From the NCBI RefSeq assembly GCF_029784135.1, contig NC_073744.1, positions 64,740,593 to 64,804,592 of the forward strand: a stretch of 64,000 bases of DNA, given 5' to 3'. A program made the position numbers and the translations under genes. This document shows, piece after piece, positions 59,501 through 64,000 of this stretch (within the stretch, counting starts at the first letter, position 1; each line of letters opens with the position of its first letter). Under the pieces are notes generated by a model. The model saw nothing but the letters and a program-made list of their open reading frames with translations. It made no database searches and had not been told where the DNA came from. This DNA comes from Toxorhynchites rutilus septentrionalis. Its lineage: Eukaryota > Arthropoda > Insecta > Diptera > Culicidae.

Positions 59501-61996
59501 ATAGCGACCGCTACAAAATGGCGTATTACATATTTTTTCAAAGCCCCATCAATATGGGTATCAAATGAAGGACTTGACTGGTAGAACACAATTATTCATG
59601 AGGAGTGCAAAACCCAAATATATCACTGTACCAGACGGTAAATTCCTATTACGACAACATTTGCACCGCACGACATTTGCACGACAAGTTTTGATTTTTT
59701 CGTATTTGAATCTAAACGTTTGAGTGTTTGCTGAGTACTGAGATTTTATTTTATCCTTTGATTTTTTTTCTGTAATTTTGTACATGAAAAGTTGATCATT
59801 CTGGGATCTGTGCTCCATGATATTCGAATAATGGACATCCTTGGTGTAGTCCTACGTCTCTTCGGTTATGTCCCCGACATTACCCAACCGCCTTTTTTCA
59901 GTGTAGCATTTCAAAAAATATTTTTTTTCTGAATAATCAATTATTTTCCTCATACTCTTCCATAGATCACTTTTTTATAGGACTTACCATTTTTGAGTAA
60001 AAAAATTATAAAAAAATTACCAAAAATATTCAGCCCTTTCCATATGCTCTTTTATCTCATCTATTTATTTATTAGGCTCATTAGCTTTTAAGTTGTAATA
60101 GAGCTGGGTTTTAATCGTGTACATGCACATATGTTTATGTTTCTATAAATTGTACAGTACACAGTAGTAGTACCCATTTAGGCGTAAGGATATTCTTTCT
60201 GTTCTTCCGTTGTTCAGCAGACCGGACAGCGGAGTCAGTTGATATTGATCATTGTTGGGTTATTAATAGAACAGCAGCCCGATGTTTCTTGCAAAGCAGA
60301 ACAGTTGTATGGATGAATCGATCTTTGTTCCACCGTGGATCGACATCCATCGCTGATGATGGTTGCGTGGACGGAGGCTACGAAGAACCCCTTTTTCCAT
60401 ATGTCTAGATAAATTTTCGGAAACCTAAATATGCCAAGTTGCTTAATTAGGTAAGGTCTTCACTTCCAGAAAGTATCATTAGGTTCTGAGAGGGTCATGC
60501 CAATCCCATAGACGAGTTGGCGCGAAATCCGTCATATTGTTCTGTACACAGTTGCAATCTTTTTTTTTTTCGAAACCTAGATTTCAAGTGGTTTGTACCA
60601 TTACGCCCTAGTCACCGACAAATCACACATCTACACCTGGGGTAAAAATATCGAACGACAACTCGGGCGCGAAGGTGGTCGCAATGAGGTACTTATTCCC
60701 ACCAAGTTGGACACCGTAACAGGCGTAGAATATGTCGAGTGTGGAGCCGACTTCACGCTAATTATGACCGACGATGGAAGTGTAAAGTCATGGGGTAACA
60801 ATAATATGGGCCAATGTGCAAAAGAAATCAACCAGGAACGAAGTGGAGTCCCTGGAAAGCTGGTGAGATTGCCGATCTCGAACAGATTGGTTCGGATTCC
60901 GGACAGCTCTCAGTTTATCGAGTTGCCGCACGAAATAAAACTACCATACAGCGATGGAAGCTATGCGGCGGGTTGGCAGTGTATGCGTCTGATAAAGTCG
61001 ATGCCAAAGTTCAGGCGGAATTTTGTTGTCAAGAGCACACTGGAGAAGGTAATTAGTAACAATATCTCGACAATTAGTTCCAGCTTGAACGATGTCAGCA
61101 ACACGACCGAGATGGACGACTTTGTCGGGGAGCTACGGTCCGCTTTTGACTGCAGAATACAACATCAGAACGCGAGCACCATGTCCTCGTTGCAATCCGT
61201 GTCGTACGCCACCTCTCCGACATCGCTGGCGGTTGATGAGGATGAGGATGATGTTGGGATGGATGAAATGGACGACACAAGTTCCGACTCTTCGCGTCTG
61301 TTTAACGACCGTCATCTGTTGAGCAACGAATTCATTCACTATTGCATGTATATCTTCCACGGTTTGTACAGCCAGGAAAATTTGCTTACACTGACGAAGC
61401 GGTGCAACGAGTACCACATCCGAATGATGATGCTCAACTACGATTACGTGGAGGCTTTCCATCTTATTCTTGAGCTTCTGTCCGGATCATTATCTTCGTC
61501 CGCTTCTTCAGCCACGGTTGCGAAGACAACAATGAATTTAGTTAAAATTTTCGAGTATTTCACCAAGGACTCCAACATTATCCCAATGGACACGGCCAAC
61601 TTTAAATACTTCATCTACGAACTGTTCATGTTCTTCATCAAGCATAACATCAGTCTCGACGTGCTGGAGGACTATTTCCTGCGCAATCTCGAGTACTACC
61701 TAACCCAGCTGGCATTCGTGTTGTACTTCAGCAACACCAACAACATACTAGCCGGCCAGCGATCCAACGTGGATACCGAAACGCTGGATCTGGAACGTAA
61801 ATTGCTGGATAAGTTCAACAATAATGGAACCAATCTTCTTGCCTCGGATTCGTTTGGCACCGCCAGTTCGCCACAATCGGCAGCGAGGGTGACCCGCAAG
61901 CTGGAGAACACCGAAGTCATCAGCAAGTCCCTATCGACCAAATTCTGTGTGGTTCTGTGCCAGAAACTGATCGAGTACTTCGATCGGTACAAATGA
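38326..61996 (+). CDS. ca: claret-like beta-propeller/solenoid/RCC1 protein, 9 coding exons, 2006 aa
   Basis: Joined exons: 38326-38584, 48606-49247, 49311-51088, 51162-52133, 57102-57271, 57322-57403, 57466-57711, 57774-58229, 60581-61996 (6021 nt with stop). All introns are GT-AG and the phases agree. Residues about 1-365 look like beta-propeller blades (DICFDSSGSWLLVFCYDNTL). About 365-490 is Ser/Glu-rich linker. About 765-1130 is helical solenoid (AAC EDFCTTFGLPLATCIEYAGDQ region). About 1140-1615 carries seven RCC1-like repeats (GVYSMGANSLGQLGIG, GFLYTWG, YVFGSNHYGQLGLG, IYTWGKN, VKSWGNNNMGQ). The remainder is helical with an acidic patch. Drosophila Claret is an RCC1-repeat protein, from memory of about this size, proposed to activate the Rab Lightoid in pigment-granule formation. 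The orthology is my inference from architecture; the gene model itself is well supported. The ATG at 38326 has a good context (caaaaaatggc). Confidence 0.85.
38665..38725. repeat. Family R-type end in intron 1
   Basis: 'gtgtccgagacacgaccgca' followed by 'gttgacgtaggattccg'. The same two-part motif begins the repeat at 2862 (in worn form), and a variant lies at 52828-52850. With the matching right end near 40815 it could bound one large family R copy (38665-40835) carrying a SINE and a Feilai as later insertions. Confidence 0.45.
38770..38990 (-). pseudogene. Histone-like (H2B?) relic with 3' stem-loop
   Basis: The minus strand contains ggccattttcagggcc at about 38785-38800, one base away from the metazoan histone mRNA 3' stem-loop (GGCYCTTTTCAGRGCC). 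Upstream of it on that strand the frame reads TIQRLFTIFLLSSLGKHGWS, which lines up loosely with the H2B tail (IQ..., LL, LAKH, SEG). Heavily mutated, so assignment to H2B is tentative. It lies at the inner edge of the family R end. Confidence 0.4.
39089..39564 (-). mobile_element. tRNA-derived SINE, copy 2 (intron 1)
   Basis: The fullest copy of the SINE also seen at 19370-19795. The head at its right end reads ggggtctccgtagccac on the minus strand, with a B-box-like GAGTTCAAAACTC. Target duplication tagcaattttt at 39078-39088 and 39565-39575. It lies antisense to the host gene. Confidence 0.85.
39864..40132 (-). mobile_element. Feilai-type SINE, copy 2 (intron 1)
   Basis: Same head (GTGGCCGACTGATTAGCGTC on the minus strand, B box GGGTTCGATTCCC), body and GAAGAAG tail as the copy at 7237-7484, about 80-90% alike by eye. 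Flanked by a 15-bp duplication with one mismatch, ctcgagcgggagcac at 39849-39863 and ctcgagcgggaacac at 40133-40147. More diverged than copy 1. Confidence 0.9.
40365..40835. repeat. Repeat family R, copy 2
   Basis: Two tandem units of about 110 bp ('gacttacatatatttgcaat', 'gcacatctcggtacgaac') followed by the same order of segments as 3280-3915, ending 'cgaaagacgtaatcctacgtc' at about 40813. A worn third tail without the end may lie at 44040-44200. Confidence 0.55.
40836..41457. other. Intron 1 segment, nothing recognised
   Basis: No element ends or domain-bearing frames. Bases 41200-41440 are richer in GC than the rest of the intron. Confidence 0.4.
41458..42320. repeat. Repeat starting 'ctagctgacccggcaaac' with three 143-bp tandem units
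   Basis: The opening words 'gctgacccggcaaacttcg' are common in insect interspersed repeats. From about 41877 to 42313 a unit of about 143 bp is repeated three times, each containing 'ccttagagaggggggtgg'-like and 'taaccaccatagaaacattt'-like words; 'tatggcag' recurs at 42021, 42163 and 42306. Its right end is cut by the LTR element at 42321. Confidence 0.75.
42800..43177 (+). pseudogene. Gag fragment with two zinc knuckles
   Basis: An open stretch containing FICGRHGHFSNYPHC and CRICKMRGHFETVC, a pair of retroviral-type CCHC fingers as in gypsy-class Gag proteins. Upstream (about 42490-42720) the sequence carries degenerate repeats of 'atggagtttctacc...tggtagcgatgg', which are not typical Gag. 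Confidence 0.8.
43165..43680 (+). pseudogene. Protease remnant joined to a polyprotein tail
   Basis: After a frame change, ISCCIGGVNLDILVDSEANP (about 43297-43357) is an aspartic protease active site in which the usual DSG has become DSE. Beyond about 43500 another frame gives an acidic stretch and REPHYFKDYELH, resembling the extreme C-terminus of gypsy-type polyproteins. Everything between is missing. Confidence 0.75.
44741..44995 (-). pseudogene. Unidentified acidic frame, possibly a transposase tail
   Basis: 84 codons on the minus strand with EDEEDPEDPQDENLYENVLV and NAQFALRNIILENIACRT. The acidic stretch followed by a short basic-hydrophobic tail recalls the C-terminus of Harbinger-type DDE nucleases, but no catalytic part is present. 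It may be chance. Confidence 0.25.
45121..45583 (+). mobile_element. LINE 3'-end insertion with inverted 5' half (twin priming)
   Basis: A 13-bp duplication, atacgcattagta, lies at 45108-45120 and 45584-45596, with a poly-A tail just before the right copy. The right half (45313-45583) is a LINE 3' end containing 'accgcgagtaatcggtt', as in the LINE ending at 36616. The left half is its inverse. The first 25 bp repeat the nearby target sequence ('ctaatatcaatacgcat'), as filler. This is the signature of twin-primed reverse transcription. Confidence 0.85.
45146..45464. repeat. Near-perfect palindrome, 152-bp arms, 15-bp loop
   Basis: Arms 45146-45297 and 45313-45464 are reverse complements with one mismatch that I can find (c/t in the C run near 45282). 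The loop is tccatatagcgtggg. It lies inside intron 1, so the pre-mRNA could form a 152-bp hairpin. Confidence 0.93.
45597..47277. other. AT-rich part of intron 1
   Basis: Long A/T runs and no coding signal. A mariner-end-like phrase, 'attgggttgtccggaaagtt', at 46728-46747 has no partner. Short frames are chance. Confidence 0.45.
47278..47468. mobile_element. 191-bp pogo-like MITE (intron 1)
   Basis: Ends catacaaacctgtttttgtg and its inverse '...cacaaaaacaggtttgcctg', TA on both sides (47276-47277 and 47469-47470). The interior is inverted-repeat rich. CAG-starting ends with TA duplication fit the pogo/Tigger branch. Same family as 54839-55400. Confidence 0.8.
47469..48605. other. End of intron 1
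   Basis: No mobile element recognised. A polypyrimidine-rich 3' end ('tttttttctgtcaccgttcccag') precedes exon 2. Confidence 0.5.
48606..51088 (+). CDS. ca: claret-like gene, coding exons 2 and 3 (63-nt intron inside)
   Basis: Exon 2 is 48606-49247, after a 'cccag' acceptor; exon 3 is 49311-51088. The intron 49248-49310 (gtaaga...atcag) is 63 nt, so the frame stays open whether or not it is removed; splicing joins SICVV to ALTPNCPFLG. The exons encode the rest of the first propeller-like part, a Ser/Gln/Glu-rich linker, a basic stretch (DSRIKAKEKERIKEQ), a second beta-rich segment and the first half of the solenoid. Donor gtaagt at 51089. Confidence 0.9.
51162..52133 (+). CDS. ca: claret-like gene, coding exon 4
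   Basis: Follows a 73-nt intron (acceptor 'caaccag'). It encodes 324 residues of helical solenoid, ending in the first RCC1-like repeat (SAGFSHAGCVRDKVAYLWGS) and the start of the second (CGRLHTLLLTNNG). The donor gtgagt at 52134 interrupts the second repeat at a codon boundary, and exon 5 resumes it as VYSMGANSLGQLG after a 4,968-bp intron. Confidence 0.9.
52530..52860. repeat. Repeat shared with 36995-37245 (intron 4)
   Basis: Common words are 'gacttgtccgaggttcatg', 'attcagaatctgtt' and a T-rich 'tcattgtattgttt'-like end. It closes with 'gtgttcaagacacgaccaca' at 52829, the family R-type motif. Confidence 0.55.
52934..53860. repeat. GCTCATCAGCTC minisatellite and flanking related words
   Basis: Between about 53615 and 53775, units of about 18-20 bp built from 'cagctcatcagctcagctg' are repeated roughly nine times with small changes. 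Isolated words of the same kind ('aatcagctcatcatgg', 'cagctcttcagctc') occur at 52940-53025, about 600 bp to the left. 'gatgggcaaatcagctcat' at 52932 resembles a hAT end but no partner was found. Confidence 0.75.
54025..56010. repeat. Repeat family V, copy in intron 4
   Basis: Left end 'tgacatgggactatgtcttt' (54030), then 'aggggggtaactctacg'; right part 'aagtcctatgtcaagttcc' (55974) and 'cctaggcccagacccatcaa', in the same order as 25640-26695. It is enlarged by a pogo-like MITE (54839-55400) and by an inverted piece of family U (about 55760-55850). Confidence 0.65.
54839..55400. mobile_element. 562-bp pogo-like MITE (intron 4)
   Basis: Begins cagtaaaacctgtttttgtg and ends '...caaaaaaaaaggtttgcctg', with TA at 54837-54838 and 55401-55402. 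'gtgcgg' and 'gtgcgatttt' motifs are repeated at both ends. No transposase frame. Same ends as 47278-47468 but a different, longer interior. Confidence 0.82.
55976..56616. repeat. 326-bp tandem duplication (intron 4)
   Basis: 55976-56301 and 56302-56616 are nearly identical head-to-tail copies ('tcctatgtcaag' at 55976 and 56302; 'gcagcgcaat' at 56281 and 56607). I see only a handful of differences, such as gaattt/gaactt near 56070/56396 and a two-base indel near 56110/56435. The unit starts inside the right end of the family V repeat. Confidence 0.92.
56617..57101. other. End of intron 4
   Basis: No repeat or coding signal recognised; it ends in the acceptor 'tctctacag' before exon 5. Confidence 0.5.
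57102..58229 (+). CDS. ca: claret-like gene, coding exons 5-8
   Basis: Exons 57102-57271, 57322-57403, 57466-57711 and 57774-58229 are separated by introns of 50, 62 and 62 nt. They encode RCC1-like repeats two to five, with typical AGQYHNAVV, FLYTWG, LGHAHTLVL and HYGQLGLGQEDRF wording, then a repeat ending NKLYTWGASPQ. About 110 disordered, Ser/Glu/Thr-rich residues follow before the chain re-enters the propeller at DDIVK|ISSGLYHYALV in exon 9. Confidence 0.9.
58795..59496. mobile_element. Fold-back (long inverted repeat) element in intron 8
   Basis: The left arm (about 58800-59095) and right arm (about 59165-59496) are imperfect reverse complements over roughly 300 bp. Shared landmarks: 'gcaatgcggtcaaag'/'ctttgaccgctttgcgcc', 'atcacccaaggggagag'/'ccccttgggtgat', 'ttcggaatacgag'/'ctcgtattccgaa', and 'aataatataccctatg'/'catagggtatattatt'. 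The spacer is about 70-100 bp. No transposase and no clear TSD. Confidence 0.8.
60047..60393 (-). mobile_element. tRNA-derived SINE, copy 3 (intron 8), internally deleted
   Basis: Aligns with 39089-39564 ('ggctcattagctttt', 'ccgatgtttcttgca') but lacks most of the tRNA-like head: the sequence jumps from 'gcgtggacg' to 'gaggctacgaagaacccc'. Flanked by tttccatatg at 60037-60046 and 60394-60403. Confidence 0.75.
60581..61996 (+). CDS. ca: claret-like gene, last coding exon
   Basis: The acceptor 'acctag' at 60575-60580 is preceded by a T-rich tract. The exon gives the last two RCC1-like repeats (ISSGLYHYALVTDKSHIYTW and VECGADFTLIMTDDGSVKSW), then about 390 residues that are largely helical with an acidic patch (DEDEDDVGMDEMDD, about 61236-61277). 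It ends FDRYK with TGA at 61994-61996. The C-terminal part matches no domain I recognise. Confidence 0.9.
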   Translation: MSSGLYHYALVTDKSHIYTWGKNIERQLGREGGRNEVLIPTKLDTVTGVEYVECGADFTLIMTDDGSVKSWGNNNMGQCAKEINQERSGVPGKLVRLPISNRLVRIPDSSQFIELPHEIKLPYSDGSYAAGWQCMRLIKSMPKFRRNFVVKSTLEKVISNNISTISSSLNDVSNTTEMDDFVGELRSAFDCRIQHQNASTMSSLQSVSYATSPTSLAVDEDEDDVGMDEMDDTSSDSSRLFNDRHLLSNEFIHYCMYIFHGLYSQENLLTLTKRCNEYHIRMMMLNYDYVEAFHLILELLSGSLSSSASSATVAKTTMNLVKIFEYFTKDSNIIPMDTANFKYFIYELFMFFIKHNISLDVLEDYFLRNLEYYLTQLAFVLYFSNTNNILAGQRSNVDTETLDLERKLLDKFNNNGTNLLASDSFGTASSPQSAARVTRKLENTEVISKSLSTKFCVVLCQKLIEYFDRYK

Positions 61997-62990
61997 CTAC
62001 AGCTGTACGACGAGGAACGTTCACGTTAGTGGTGCCCACTTCTGTACACCTATACCAGGCAAAGGGGCGATTTTTTTATTTACACGAGTGAGTTGATGAT
62101 TTTTAAGTTGTATAACAATTTTACTCGGTACTTACGGCAATCGGAATTGTGCATGAAACTCTACTCAAGATTTTGTTAAGAACGACTTAGAGATAAAAAT
62201 AGCTTATTTATTTTGTTTTTTTTTTAATTTTATGTATCCTGTGTGTCGGTAGCAACAAACGTGGCGATAATTTTTAACGCTAAATTAAAATGATATACAC
62301 TATTTATACCAGCCTCAGTAAAGTTTCTTGAATGAAATTTAAAGACTGAAAATTTATCAGTACCACTCGAGAAAATCAACAAAACACATCATTGGTTTAC
62401 AAAACGTTATTGTGATGTCCATTATCGGAACTGACTGGCAACACTGTATAACATCAGATTTGAACATTTTTCCCTTCACTTTTTATATCCTTCCTCCTTC
62501 CGGTTGAATTGGTCTCAAACGATCGGGATTATATGCGAGCTGATATCTCGATTGAAAAGTTGACACTACTGTATCTGCGGAATCGCCACGAATTCAATTG
62601 CCTTGGAAATCAGATTGTTGGTAATTGCAATTAGACACTTGGTCCTGGTTAGTGAAAACTCTACCGATGAGAAAATTATCTTTGTGCACTGCCCATCGAC
62701 TTTTTCACTGTTTCGCATTCTAAACAATGTAATACGTTAGCTCAACATGCAAACAAAAATTTTTTGTTCGAAAACATTTGAGCAATTTTGAAAAAACATT
62801 TCCGAAAAATCACATAACAGACGTAGTTCCATACAATTGTCAGTATTATGTGCTATAAGCTAAGTCTACATTTGAATCACATTCTTTGTAGAGTCCAAAC
62901 ATGTTTTTTGGATTGATAGTTTTTTTTTAATAAAATCGATCTTGTTCTCCCTTTGCCACTTAACGGTATTCCGGCTGTATTGGCAGCTTG
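61997..62990. other. 3' UTR and flank of the claret-like gene
   Basis: No element recognised. The 3' UTR probably ends near 62300. Beyond it the sequence is AT-rich with no coding signal up to the transposase relic. Confidence 0.5.
62284..62289 (+). terminator. Candidate polyadenylation signal ATTAAA
   Basis: This is the first canonical-type hexamer variant after the stop codon, about 290 nt downstream, in AT-rich context and followed by a 'cagcctcagtaaag' stretch. The next AATAAA is at 62929-62934, so the true end may be later. Confidence 0.35.
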
Positions 62991-63660
62991 CCAAGTCAGA
63001 TCAGAACTTCACTGGACCTTTGTATGATCGAATGTATGACAAAATCCTGCTCTGAAGACACTCCTCCCTGTAAACTGTTCCATTCGTAGTTGCTCAGGTG
63101 ACGAAAACCTTTGTCTCCTCTCCACAACTTCAGATCCCTGATACCTTCCCCTTCAGATCAGCGTAAGCAAACACCCCGAAACACTCCTTTTACGGTTGGC
63201 AAGATAAAATTTGTTACCGGCTATTCGCCAGGAATCCATTTTTACGTATGTTTCATCGTCCATCTAAATGCATCCTTTGTACTTGGTCAACACTTGCTCG
63301 TACAGCTTCCTTGCACGGGTTTTGGCAACCAAGTTTTGTTTCAGCGTCCTATTAGGGTGTTTACTGGCATGAAACGACGGCAAACCTTCTCGCACACCAA
63401 TTCGCCGAACTGTACTGTGGCTCGCCGTGAACTTTTTCGCCAAATCCCGCAAGGAGAGCCCAGGATTGTTGTGGAATGCTCTATGCCTGATTGGTTTCGC
63501 ATAATCCAACGGTTACGTTTGAGTACGGTATTTACAGTCGATTTTAGAAATTTCAGGAATATTTGCGATCTTTCCTCCTGACCATGGTGGGCTCTCAACG
63601 TTAGTGTGCAAAAATTTTTCCCGTCTTTCGCGTTCCATCGTCGATCACTCAATCTTCAAT
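62990..63660 (-). pseudogene. ITmD37E-type transposase relic
   Basis: The minus strand gives NPGLSLRDLAKKFTASHSTV (helix-turn-helix), then VAKTRARKLYEQVLTKYKGC, a stop, then MDDETYVKMDSWRIAGNKFY, the first catalytic Asp region, matching the copy at 14405-15699 (KTRARKMYTEMLTK; MDNETYVKADF). Frameshifts near the N-terminus and stops in the middle inactivate it. No inverted ends are visible. It lies tail-to-tail with the claret-like gene. Confidence 0.8.
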
Positions 63661-64000
63661 CCTGATGAAATTTTCACTACTGAATAAACAAACTATCCGG
63701 ATCAAAATGGTGTCAATAGTTTCTCGATGTGGCAACTAGGGACACTGCAGTGAATAAAAATAAACGACCGAACCCTAACTGAAACACATTTTACGTGCAA
63801 ATAAATTTAATACGAACCAACAGCTGTAATCCACCGCATATTTTTAGCGAATTTATCACCACGAATATAAAATTACTGAAGAGATCTCCTCGAGTGGTGG
63901 GGACAAAAACTCTCCCGAGAAGCTACTCAAAATCGATCTTCACGCACGTTCGTCGTCCATAAGTAAACCTTAGTTGGGGGTATTTGAAATGGGGTATTTT
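63661..64000. other. Right edge, nothing recognised
   Basis: No frame, repeat or element end that I can support. Confidence 0.4.

Noticed and set aside
60584..60600. Acceptor 'caag' directly before 'tggtttgtac' for the last exon
   Set aside because: It gives the wrong frame; the 'acctag' acceptor at 60575-60580 keeps phase and restores the RCC1 wording DDIVK-ISSGLYHYALV.

Overview
This is nuclear DNA from a culicine mosquito, most likely genus Aedes or a close relative. The evidence is two tRNA-headed Feilai-type SINEs with target-site duplications (TSDs), a DD37E Tc1-type element of the mosquito ITmD37E kind, a LOA/JAM1-like LINE, AT-rich introns with GT-AG borders, and one long gene whose introns are swollen by transposons. 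No bacterial or organellar sequence is evident.

One host gene can be supported. It runs on the + strand from about 38.3 to 62.0 kb in nine coding exons: 38326-38584, 48606-49247, 49311-51088, 51162-52133, 57102-57271, 57322-57403, 57466-57711, 57774-58229 and 60581-61996. Spliced, these give 6021 nt, an open frame of 2006 codons plus stop. The product has an N-terminal beta-propeller-like part, a low-complexity linker, an alpha-solenoid-like part, seven RCC1-like repeats and an acidic, helical C-terminus. The size and architecture point to the orthologue of Drosophila claret, the putative exchange factor for the Rab32/38-type GTPase Lightoid in pigment-granule (lysosome-related organelle) formation. 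Three introns (10.0, 5.0 and 2.35 kb) are filled with repeats; the other five are 50-73 bp.

The left 38 kb is a transposon graveyard. 0-4 kb: LINE RT fragment, a 24-bp minisatellite, and a 177-bp MITE flanked by TTA. 7.2-10.1 kb: elements with 'ggggcaagttg' ends, containing a Feilai SINE and an RT fragment. 10.5-15.7 kb: IS630-class relics and a nearly full-length ITmD37E element. 19-20.4 kb: SINE and degenerate tandem repeats. 22.5-28.8 kb: a nested stack (host IS630-type element, into which went a Tc1 element with IR/DR-like double ends and a hAT-like element, which itself carries a mariner). 31.5-32.9 kb: a MITE inserted into the end of its own relative. 34.9-36.6 kb: an internally deleted LOA-type LINE with a 13-bp TSD.

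Within the host gene, intron 1 holds a histone-like pseudogene fragment, two SINEs, 143-bp tandem repeats, a collapsed LTR retrotransposon, a near-perfect 152-bp-arm palindrome made by a LINE insertion, and a pogo-like MITE. Intron 4 holds a GCTCATCA-type minisatellite, another pogo-like MITE and a recent 326-bp tandem duplication. Intron 8 holds a 0.7-kb fold-back element. The last kilobase carries another ITmD37E relic on the minus strand. All transposon proteins seen are broken.
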